Positions 1 to 4,744 of a stretch of 5,109 nt of DNA are shown here, in pieces. Location: NCBI GenBank assembly GCA_009777365.1, contig WRLZ01000053.1, positions 1 to 5,109 of the forward strand. The letters are read 5' to 3'. The notes beneath the pieces were generated by a model. The model made no database searches, was not told the DNA's origin, and saw only the letters and a list, made by a program, of their open reading frames with translations. Origin of the DNA: Candidatus Saccharimonadota bacterium. GTDB lineage: Bacteria > Patescibacteriota > Saccharimonadia > Saccharimonadales > Saccharimonadaceae. Position numbers and translations under genes: made by a program. The first letter of the stretch is position 1; the number at the start of each line of letters is the position of its first letter.

Positions 1-276
1 GTTGCTATGTTTAGTGCAGATGCCCTCAGCTACATACCATACTTTGATGCCTATCCGAATCCATCTCTGACCAACAATGTCAATGACATCACCCTCGGCA
101 ATTACGGTCTCGGTTCATCTGGAATCATAAACAATTCAAACTGGGGCATTTATGCTTCAAAACTCGGTCTCGGACAAGCCATCTTCGAATCCTCTGGGTG
201 GTCGGAGATGGATGGTATGCCAATCCCCAAAACATTCCATCTTCGCATACGGAAGGTGTCGCATCTGTCGTCATAG
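1..276 (+). CDS. C-terminal part of a putative surface protein with FGE/C-type-lectin-like end, 5' truncated by the window and probably frameshifted
   Basis: The frame is open to the left edge (first codon at base 1), so the true start is outside and the ATG at 7 need not be it. About 90 residues are visible, rich in Asn, Gly, Ser and aromatic residues as in extracytoplasmic beta-structured proteins. The segment WGIYASKLGLGQAIFESSGW resembles the part just before the last core of FGE-sulfatase/C-type-lectin-like (CLec) proteins (often written G-[DN]-A-I-[YW]-E-[TS]-S then a Trp). After SSGWS the frame ends in an unconvincing basic tail and stops at 274-276, while a better-looking continuation lies in frame 3 (next entry). 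The family assignment is by eye and moderate; molecular function is unknown. The last good codons contain an 18-bp sequence repeated inverted at 4309-4326. It might equally be an unrelated secreted protein. Confidence 0.5.
   Translation, partial: VAMFSADALSYIPYFDAYPNPSLTNNVNDITLGNYGLGSSGIINNSNWGIYASKLGLGQAIFESSGWSEMDGMPIPKTFHLRIRKVSHLSS
188..205 (+). repeat. 18-bp inverted repeat, left copy
   Basis: AATCCTCTGGGTGGTCGG is identical to the reverse complement of 4309-4326, including all synonymous codon positions, and encodes SSGWS in both copies. The bases on either side diverge at once (G before and A after here; A before and G after in the other copy). See the findings for the inversion hypothesis. 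Confidence 0.85.
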
Positions 277-317
277 ATGCTCCGGCCATCCTGACAGCAA
301 CCATCGTCATGGTTTGA
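205..317 (+). pseudogene. Out-of-frame continuation of the left-edge gene (frame 3, ends at TGA 315-317)
   Basis: Frame 3 from about base 204 reads GDGWYANPQNIPSS and then a hydrophobic run, VASVVIDAPAILTATIVMV, before TGA TGA at 315-320. Adding one G to the GG at 204-205 would join it smoothly to the preceding frame as SSGWSGDGWYANP. A second slip near 250-256 would give FFAYGGVAS, which resembles the aromatic-x-x-GG step of CLec/FGE proteins, and a later piece in frame 3 (GMFWRLAIN, about 333-359) resembles the terminal F-R-[VL] strand. I read this as a decayed or frameshifted 3' end. A sequencing error at 204-206 is possible but would not explain all the breaks. Confidence 0.4.
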
Positions 318-370
318 TGACATGCTCAGAGTGGAATGTTTTGGCGCTTGGCTATCAACATAATGTAAGA

Positions 371-406
371 AAAATCCCACATCGATTTTGTTATGATGTG
401 GGATTT
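371..406 (-). terminator. Rho-independent terminator of the surface-protein gene, possibly bidirectional
   Basis: A perfect 12-bp stem pairs AAATCCCACATC (372-383) with GATGTGGGATTT (395-406) around an 11-base loop. Read on the minus strand the stem is followed by TTTTTCTT counting the end of the arm, so it best serves the gene ending at 427, 21 bases away. On the plus strand it lies about 55 bases after the left-edge gene's TGA but has only a weak T run. Confidence 0.85.
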
Positions 407-426
407 ATGTAATGCTAGTAGTAGAA

Positions 427-1674
427 TTAGTCTTCAGAGTCGATTGGTGCGTAGACTTTAGCTTTGATGGCCCGCCCGAAGAAGAAGCCGACAATGCCGA
501 GGATAGAGATGGATATAAGGGAAGCTAGTATAACGATAAGATTGTTTGGTGTAGCGTATAGGTCTGTGATCGAGGCGACCTCGTAGATACTACCTGAACC
601 TATGGCGCTGGCATTTGGAACTCGAACACGAACAATGGAGACGCCGTTGCTTTCAATTTCAACTCGGGCGAAACCAAGCAGTACGCCGGTATCACTATAG
701 ATTGCAAGGGTGTGCAGGCCTGTTGGAAGAGATTGCGGGAGAGTAACGACAATGAAGCCTTCGGCGTCAGCTATACATTCACCGCCATTGCAGGTTGCGG
801 CGATTGGACTGGAGTAGAAGTAAACTTGGAGCGCGCGAGAAGGGAGATGGCCGACATTGACCCGCAAAGACTTGCCGTCGCTTGTAACTTCGATATTCAG
901 GAATCGGACTACAGAGTTGGTTCGTATCTCGTTTTCCAGAGACTCGCTATCCGGGAAGATGCCAGAGGGGAGAGCGCTATCCTCGCCGCCATTACTGCCG
1001 TTCCCTTCATCGCCACCATTGTTGTCTCCGCTGTTGTTTCCGTTATTGTTATCACCATTACCATTTTCGCCGCCGCCATTTGTGTCGCAACTGTTTCCTT
1101 CGGTGCTTACTATAATGCTTGAAGTCTGGACATCGCTATCGATAAAGACTCGGGCAGTGCTGACAAGGTAATTGCTTCCACAATTTGGGAGCGAATTGAT
1201 GTCGGCTACTTTTACGCTGAAAGTTAGGAAAGCGGTGCTTGTGTTGTTGTAATTACCAATATCTACGCTGTTTGTAGTGATATTGCCAGATGAGGAGTCG
1301 GCGGCAGGGCCCAGAGGGGTATCGATGTTGTTGGTGCTGGCGTTTCGGATTGTTGCAGAACCTACGACATACTCTAGCCCAGTTGGCAACGGGCTGATTA
1401 GTTTAACGTTGTTTCGGGTGGTGGTACCTATTTGGGAGTAGATTAGACGAATGTCCAGGGTATCGCCAGGGTTGGCGTTGATTTGGTTTGTTCTGCCTGA
1501 CCAGGAAGTTTCTCCGCTTGGACGAACTTGGCTGGCCAAAGAAAAACTGTCCGTTGAGAAAGTGGATATATCTTCTGTCGCGTAGACGTTTTTCGCTATG
1601 CCGATATAGCTAGATCCAATAAGCGCAAAAGCGCTCAAGATACAGGCTACCAATGATAGTTTCTTCATAATCAT
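427..1674 (-). CDS. Secreted, membrane-anchored surface protein with DUF11-like domain (415 aa)
   Basis: Residues 1-32 form a signal peptide: MIMKK, a hydrophobic core at 6-27, and a likely cut after VYA (32). Residues 66-158 look like a DUF11/conserved-repeat beta domain: NPGDTLDIRLIYSQIGT, then LPTGLEYVVGSATI, then LTFSVKV. A linker at 199-232 is almost only Asn, Gly, Asp and Glu. Residues about 255-342 form a second beta-rich domain with a CNGGEC loop (C295, C300); C165 and C196 are the other mature cysteines. Residues 379-400 are a transmembrane helix, followed by a short tail with R401, K404, K406 and an acidic end, so the protein is anchored by its C terminus with the body outside; there is no LPxTG motif. 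The frame is open back to 1782, but that start lies upstream of the promoter's -35; ATG 1674 has AAGGGAG (1686-1692) 11 bases ahead. ATG 1668 is an alternative. It is single, with its own promoter and terminator. The ligand or role (adhesion, envelope contact with a host) is not shown by the sequence. Confidence 0.85.
   Translation of the reverse strand: MIMKKLSLVACILSAFALIGSSYIGIAKNVYATEDISTFSTDSFSLASQVRPSGETSWSGRTNQINANPGDTLDIRLIYSQIGTTTRNNVKLISPLPTGLEYVVGSATIRNASTNNIDTPLGPAADSSSGNITTNSVDIGNYNNTSTAFLTFSVKVADINSLPNCGSNYLVSTARVFIDSDVQTSSIIVSTEGNSCDTNGGGENGNGDNNNGNNSGDNNGGDEGNGSNGGEDSALPSGIFPDSESLENEIRTNSVVRFLNIEVTSDGKSLRVNVGHLPSRALQVYFYSSPIAATCNGGECIADAEGFIVVTLPQSLPTGLHTLAIYSDTGVLLGFARVEIESNGVSIVRVRVPNASAIGSGSIYEVASITDLYATPNNLIVILASLISISILGIVGFFFGRAIKAKVYAPIDSED
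979..1080 (-). repeat. Low-complexity Asn/Gly/Asp linker-coding tract
   Basis: Codes residues 199-232 of the surface protein. Short GGN AAY / GGY GAY codon combinations recur imperfectly, giving NNNGNN, NNGGDEGNG and similar. It is a flexible spacer between the two extracellular domains. Such tracts are prone to change length by slippage. Confidence 0.7.
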
Positions 1675-1697
1675 ATGCCGATTAACTCCCTTCTTAA

Positions 1698-1720
1698 AAT
1701 CGAGGTCACTAGTCTCGATT
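1698..1720 (-). promoter_or_regulatory. Inverted repeat in the 5' leader of the surface-protein gene
   Basis: AATCGAG (1698-1704) pairs with CTCGATT (1714-1720) around 9 bases. It sits between the expected transcription start (about 1743) and the Shine-Dalgarno (1686-1692), so it could be a leader hairpin or an operator. No known family is recognised. Confidence 0.4.
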
Positions 1721-1749
1721 GTTTTACTCCTCACATGTTTATATAAACC

Positions 1750-1778
1750 ATTATACCTTAACTTGGGGGAAAATGCAA
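1750..1778 (-). promoter_or_regulatory. Sigma-70-type promoter of the surface-protein gene
   Basis: On the minus strand, -35 TTGCAT (1773-1778), a 17-base spacer, and a perfect -10 TATAAT (1750-1755). Transcription should begin near 1743, giving a leader of about 70 bases before ATG 1674. This excludes the longer reading-frame start at 1782. Confidence 0.8.
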
Positions 1779-1834
1779 GCACTCGATAGAAAACTTTTTA
1801 AGCCTGAAGTGAATTTGGACTTGAAAATGGCTAA

Positions 1835-1857
1835 TAGCTAAAAGGAAAGTTTTGCTA
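1835..1857. repeat. Imperfect inverted repeat in the divergent intergenic region
   Basis: TAGC-T-AAAA (1835-1843) pairs with TTTTGCTA (1850-1857) around GGAAAG, with one unpaired T. It lies in the otherwise featureless 1783-1896 stretch between the two divergent promoters. It may be a regulator site or chance; I see no gene in this stretch. Confidence 0.3.
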
Positions 1858-1896
1858 CTACTGGGGTCAGTTCCTGATAGATGAAAACTACAGGTG

Positions 1897-1923
1897 CTGG
1901 CAGTCTTGACATGAGGGTGCTAA
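1897..1923 (+). promoter_or_regulatory. Second, degenerate CIRCE-like site over the dnaK -35
   Basis: CTGGCAGTC (1897-1905), nine bases, then GGGTGCTAA (1915-1923). Against the CIRCE consensus arms TTAGCACTC and GAGTGCTAA this is 6 of 9 and 8 of 9 matches with the correct 9-base spacing. The -35 TTGACA falls inside its spacer. It begins exactly 48 bases before the main CIRCE. An HrcA contact here is an inference. Confidence 0.45.
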
Positions 1924-1934
1924 TTTGATACAAT
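1906..1934 (+). promoter_or_regulatory. dnaK promoter (sigma-70 type)
   Basis: Perfect -35 TTGACA (1906-1911), 17-base spacer, -10 TACAAT (1929-1934). Transcription is expected to start near 1941, just before the CIRCE operator. Confidence 0.88.
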
Positions 1935-1944
1935 AGGTGTAGAG

Positions 1945-1971
1945 TTAGCAAATGATAATAACGAGTGCTAA
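1945..1971 (+). promoter_or_regulatory. CIRCE operator (HrcA binding site) of dnaK
   Basis: Left arm TTAGCAAAT (1945-1953), 9-base spacer GATAATAAC, right arm GAGTGCTAA (1963-1971). The right arm is a perfect match to the consensus TTAGCACTC-N9-GAGTGCTAA and the left arm matches at 6 of 9. It lies at about +4 to +30 of the transcript, the usual place for HrcA repression of heat-shock genes. Partial loss of the left arm may weaken binding or the mRNA hairpin. Confidence 0.85.
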
Positions 1972-2002
1972 TAGGAAATAGGACAAAAGAAGGAGAAAAG
2001 AG

Positions 2003-3898
2003 ATGGGAAAAATTATTGGGATTGATCTAGGAACAACGAACTCGGCGATTGCTTATATGATTGCGGGGAAGCCAGAGATTATTACAAACGCAGAGGGAAA
2101 TCGAACGACGCCGTCAGTAGTGGCTATAAACAAAAAGGGTGAGCGATTGGTTGGGCAAGTGGCGCAAAGGCAGAGGGTTACGAATCCGAAGAATACGATT
2201 TATGGTGTGAAGCGACTGATTGGGCGTAAGTTTGATGATGAGGAAATTCAGCGAGACATCAAAATTATGCCGTATGAAATCGTACGAAAGGGCGAGGGCG
2301 TTGCTGTGAAGATGGGAGATAAGGAATATACTCCTGAAGAAATCAGCGCGATGATCTTGTCGAAAATCAAGGCGGATGCCGAGGCTTTCATTGGGGAGAA
2401 GGTGACAGAAGCTATTATTACAGTGCCAGCATACTTCGACGACTCACAGAGGCAGGCAACAAAGGATGCGGGGCGAATTGCGGGCTTGGAAGTGAAGCGA
2501 ATTATTAACGAGCCGACTGCGGCAGCGCTTGCGTACGGTCTAGAGAGCAAGAAAGATGAGAAGATCGCGGTGTTTGACCTTGGTGGTGGAACGTTTGACG
2601 TGTCGATTCTTGAGCTGGGGGATGGGGTTTTTGAAGTGAAATCTACAAATGGCGACACGCACCTTGGTGGAGAGGATTTTGATAACCGGATCGTGAACTA
2701 TATGCTCGAAGAATTTAAGAAAGAGAATGGTATTGACCTTAAAAAAGACGCGGCGGCAATGCAGAGATTTAAGGATGAGGCGGAGAAGGCGAAGAAGGAG
2801 CTTTCGAGCACGACGCAGGTTGACATTAACCTACCTTTTATTACGCAGGGAGATGATGGTCCGGTACACTTTGAGATGACGCTTACACGAGCGAAGCTTG
2901 AGGAGTTGGTGGCGGATCTTTTGGACAAATTGAATACGCCTGTGAATAAGGCGCTGGCGGATGCGAAGCTGAAGCGGACAGATATTGATGAAGTGGTACT
3001 TGTTGGTGGGATGACGAGGATGCCAGCGGTGATTGAGCGAGTGAAGAAGCTTTTCGACAAAGAGCCGATGCAGGGTGTGAACCCAGATGAGGTTGTGGCG
3101 ATTGGTGCGGCGGTGCAGGGTGGAGTGCTACAGGGAGATGTTAAAGATGTTCTGCTTCTTGATGTTACGCCGCTTAGTCTTGGGATTGAGACGATGGGTG
3201 GAGTTTCGACGAAGCTTATCGAGCGAAATACGACTATTCCGACAAGCAAAAGCGAGACTTTCTCGACGGCTAGCGACAATCAGCCGCAGGTTGAGATTAA
3301 CGTGTTGCAGGGTGAACGCGAGATGGCGGTGGACAACAAGTCGCTCGGACGGTTTATACTGGATGGGATCGCGCCAGCGCCGAGAGGTGTGCCGCAGATT
3401 GAGGTCTCATTTAACCTCGACGCGAACGGAATCTTGAACGTGACGGCTAAGGACAAGGGGACTGGGAAAGAGCAGAGTATTACTATTCAGGACAGCGGGA
3501 ATATGAGTAAGGAAGATATTGAGAAGGCGCGGGCGGATGCCGAGGCGCATGCTGAAGACGACAAGAAGAAGCGAGAAGCGATTGAGGCGAAGAATAAGCT
3601 TGAGAGTGCGATTTATCAGGCGGAGAAGATGCCGGATGAGTTTAAGGAAAAGATTACTGACGAAGATAAGGAGACTATCCAAAAGGCGGTGGAGGAAGCG
3701 AAGAAGTCTGTCGACTCTACTGATAAAGACGAGCTGGAGACAGCCCTAAAGACGCTGAACGAGCGAATTATGCCGATTGGTGCGAAGATGTATAAGGCGG
3801 CAGAGGAGGGGGCTAAAGCTGAGGCTCCAAAAGAGGAGGGGGCTTCTGAGGAAAAGGCTGAGGATAAACAGGCGGAAGAAGGGGAAGTGGTGAAATAG
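2003..3898 (+). CDS. dnaK: Molecular chaperone DnaK (Hsp70), 631 aa
   Basis: ATP-driven cytoplasmic chaperone that binds exposed hydrophobic peptides with DnaJ and GrpE. The nucleotide-binding domain (1 to about 381) has phosphate loop 1 [10 protein letters not shown] (5-14), catalytic K70, the Pro/Arg switch pair P142 and R150, phosphate loop 2 DLGGGTFD (192-199, with the conserved Thr at 197) and adenosine motif VGGMTRMP (334-341). The hydrophobic linker VLLLDV (383-388) leads to the substrate-binding beta domain (about 389-500), a helical lid, and an acidic Glu/Ala/Lys-rich tail over the last 30 residues ending EGEVVK rather than the usual EEV-type end. The nucleotide domain keeps the segment around [11 protein letters not shown] (75-85 and following) that Firmicutes DnaK lacks. 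Length is close to the usual 610-640. Start ATG 2003 has AAGGAG (1990-1995) 7 bases ahead. It is flanked by its own promoter, CIRCE and terminator; no grpE, dnaJ or hrcA is adjacent. Confidence 0.98.
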   Translation: MGKIIGIDLGTTNSAIAYMIAGKPEIITNAEGNRTTPSVVAINKKGERLVGQVAQRQRVTNPKNTIYGVKRLIGRKFDDEEIQRDIKIMPYEIVRKGEGVAVKMGDKEYTPEEISAMILSKIKADAEAFIGEKVTEAIITVPAYFDDSQRQATKDAGRIAGLEVKRIINEPTAAALAYGLESKKDEKIAVFDLGGGTFDVSILELGDGVFEVKSTNGDTHLGGEDFDNRIVNYMLEEFKKENGIDLKKDAAAMQRFKDEAEKAKKELSSTTQVDINLPFITQGDDGPVHFEMTLTRAKLEELVADLLDKLNTPVNKALADAKLKRTDIDEVVLVGGMTRMPAVIERVKKLFDKEPMQGVNPDEVVAIGAAVQGGVLQGDVKDVLLLDVTPLSLGIETMGGVSTKLIERNTTIPTSKSETFSTASDNQPQVEINVLQGEREMAVDNKSLGRFILDGIAPAPRGVPQIEVSFNLDANGILNVTAKDKGTGKEQSITIQDSGNMSKEDIEKARADAEAHAEDDKKKREAIEAKNKLESAIYQAEKMPDEFKEKITDEDKETIQKAVEEAKKSVDSTDKDELETALKTLNERIMPIGAKMYKAAEEGAKAEAPKEEGASEEKAEDKQAEEGEVVK

Positions 3899-3916
3899 GC
3901 TGATTCCTATACGCAC

Positions 3917-3947
3917 AAGCAACTCCTTTCGGGGAGTTGTTTTGTTT
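3917..3947 (+). terminator. Rho-independent terminator of dnaK
   Basis: GCAACTCC pairs with GGAGTTGT (stem 3919-3926 with 3933-3940, last pair G-T) around TTTCGG, with flanking A-T pairs, followed by TTTTGTTT. It lies about 20 bases after the dnaK stop. Confidence 0.88.
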
Positions 3948-3987
3948 GGGTTTGTAAAACAAACAGAAGACTAGCTCATCATGTACA

Positions 3988-4023
3988 GCGTCGTCCGCAC
4001 CCGTCGCCACGGGGCGGACGCGC
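3988..4023. repeat. GC-rich 15-bp hairpin with two single-base bulges
   Basis: Left arm GCG-T-CGTCCGC-A-CCCGT (3988-4004) pairs fully with ACGGG-GCGGACG-CGC (4009-4023) apart from the bulged T3991 and A3999; the loop is CGCC. There is no T run on either side, so it is not a standard terminator. It is the first of three hairpins in 120 bases. Confidence 0.7.
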
Positions 4024-4030
4024 TTCTCTC

Positions 4031-4076
4031 TTGAAATATGCCAGAATAATCTCCGATTATTCCGACAGTATTTCAA
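4031..4076. repeat. Long imperfect hairpin, second of three
   Basis: The inner stem GAATAATC (4044-4051) and GATTATTC (4055-4062) is perfect with loop TCC. After two mismatches and a bulge, an outer stem TTGAAATA (4031-4038) pairs with TATTTCAA (4069-4076). It overlaps the stop codon (4073-4075, minus strand) of the lectin-like relic. Confidence 0.65.
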
Positions 4077-4085
4077 AAATACGTA

Positions 4086-4103
4086 CAAGCCCTAAAGGGC
4101 TTG
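4086..4103. repeat. Short perfect hairpin, third of three
   Basis: CAAGCCC (4086-4092) and GGGCTTG (4097-4103) around TAAA. On the minus strand it is followed by TACGTATTTTTG, so it may be a weak terminator for the relic gene, although the T run starts 5 bases late. Confidence 0.55.
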
Positions 4104-4308
4104 ACGCATTGGCAGGCATGCCGCTTTCCGAGATGCCATTCTGAGATAATCTTCCGTTTGTTGACCACCCCACGAAAACCGTTCGTCGAATCAGCATTGC
4201 CTGCACCCTGAATGACAGATTCGACTCCAGCACCAGAGGTAGAGGTCGAGACGCCGCCACGACGGAACCAACGAATGGTGGTGCCATTGAACGAATTAGC
4301 GAACGCCC

Positions 4309-4326
4309 CCGACCACCCAGAGGATT
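4309..4326 (-). repeat. 18-bp inverted repeat, right copy
   Basis: The reverse complement is identical to 188-205 and is read in the same codon phase (SSGWS). Sequence similarity stops abruptly at both ends of the 18 bases. Confidence 0.85.
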
Positions 4327-4340
4327 TGGTAGAGGGATTG

Positions 4341-4349
4341 TGGTAGAAT
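4341..4349 (+). promoter_or_regulatory. Extended -10 promoter predicting a leaderless transcript
   Basis: TGGTAGAAT carries the TGN extension and the -10 hexamer TAGAAT (4344-4349). No good -35 is present at 17 bases, which extended -10 promoters tolerate. A start 7 bases after the hexamer falls on the ATG at 4356 itself. Confidence 0.5.
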
Positions 4350-4355
4350 GAGAAT

Positions 4356-4652
4356 ATGAATGAGGATTTTGTTTTTAGGGTTTTGGAGATTGTGGGGGAG
4401 ATTCCGGAGGGGAAGGTTTCGACGTATAAGCAAATAGCGACTTTGGCGGGCAAGGAGAGAAATGCGAGGCAGGTGGCGAAGATTCTTGGCAGGGCGGACA
4501 TGTATGGCGACTATCCAAATCATAGGGTGATTACTTCGAGTGGGAGGCCGGCAGAGGAATTTGCGGAGCAAAGAAGTTTGCTTGAAAATGAGGGGGTGGT
4601 GTTTAAAGATAATGGGGCGGTTGATTTGGAGAAATACCTTTGGAAGGGATAA
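4356..4652 (+). CDS. MGMT-family alkyltransferase-like protein, Cys-less (98 aa)
   Basis: This is the DNA-binding domain of O6-alkylguanine-DNA alkyltransferases standing alone. Visible motifs: IPEGKVSTY (16-24) with the nucleotide-flipping Tyr at 24, the recognition helix NARQVAKIL (36-44) with the Arg finger at R38, and PNHRV (54-58) in place of the active-site PCHRV. With Asn at the Cys position it cannot accept an alkyl group, so it should act as an alkyltransferase-like (ATL) protein that binds O6-alkylguanine and flags it for nucleotide excision repair; characterised ATLs have Trp there (PWHRV), so the Asn form is a variant. About 98 residues fits the ATL class. No Shine-Dalgarno precedes ATG 4356, which coincides with the predicted transcription start. 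No terminator is evident before the next promoter. Family is secure; damage binding is inferred. Confidence 0.9.
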   Translation: MNEDFVFRVLEIVGEIPEGKVSTYKQIATLAGKERNARQVAKILGRADMYGDYPNHRVITSSGRPAEEFAEQRSLLENEGVVFKDNGAVDLEKYLWKG

Positions 4653-4695
4653 AACACTGCTTGGCTAAGGATTATGACCGCTTGGTGGGATCCGA

Positions 4696-4724
4696 TTGAC
4701 ATTAAGGTTATTACAGCATAAAAT
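4696..4724 (+). promoter_or_regulatory. Sigma-70-type promoter of the LytTR gene
   Basis: Perfect -35 TTGACA (4696-4701), 17-base spacer, -10 TAAAAT (4719-4724). The transcript should start near 4731, only about 14 bases before ATG 4745, so the leader is very short. Confidence 0.85.
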
Positions 4725-4744
4725 ATGTCTAGGGATGATGAATA

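Larger units (their letters stand above)
4073..4343 (-). pseudogene. 3' fragment of an FGE/C-type-lectin-like protein gene, N-terminal part missing
   Basis: The minus-strand frame from about 4343 to the stop at 4073-4075 reads SSGWSGAFANSFNGTTIRWF, then RRGGVSTSTSGAGVESV, then NADSTNGFRGVVN. The order W, aromatic-x-RGG, AGV and GFR-[GV]-V is the end pattern of formylglycine-generating-enzyme/CLec proteins, the fold also used by variable proteins of diversity-generating retroelements. After GVVN (near 4160) comes a 29-residue Cys/Lys/His-rich tail not expected for the family, so the original stop may have been lost by frameshift. No N-terminal part exists: upstream on this strand lie the promoter and coding region of the alkyltransferase-like gene. 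It contains the right copy of the 18-bp inverted repeat. The family assignment is by eye; whether it is dead, or a silent cassette used after inversion, is open. Confidence 0.5.

Noticed and set aside
315..368. Recoding of TGA as glycine (code 25) to read through TGA TGA at 315-320
   Set aside because: dnaK and the other intact genes encode many glycines and never use TGA, so the standard bacterial code applies.
712..1122. Plus-strand frames at 712-1122 and 857-1171
   Set aside because: They are antisense to the well-supported surface-protein gene; their composition (poly-Ser/Pro/Leu) reflects the opposite strand of the Asn/Gly linker.
1634..1674. Lipoprotein signal (LVAC, residues 8-11 of the surface protein)
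   Set aside because: The Cys is too close to the N terminus, with almost no hydrophobic core before it, and a normal signal-peptidase site (VYA) follows at residue 32.
1881..1928. 15-codon frame starting ATG 1881 upstream of dnaK
   Set aside because: It overlaps the dnaK -35 and spacer, has no ribosome binding site, and lies before the expected transcription start.
2698..3279. Long minus-strand frame (193 aa) antisense to dnaK, and similar ones at 2248-2658 and 3407-3682
   Set aside because: They are shadows of the strongly biased dnaK codons, are Ser-rich or Leu/Arg-rich, lack ribosome binding sites and resemble no protein family.
3988..4023. Integron attC site, suggested by a bulged imperfect palindrome
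   Set aside because: There are no R'/R'' boxes (GTTRRRY and RYYYAAC) at the ends of the hairpin.
3813..4088. Minus-strand 91-aa frame across the hairpins and the end of dnaK
   Set aside because: Pro/Leu-rich translation of the hairpins and of the dnaK tail antisense; no start signals.
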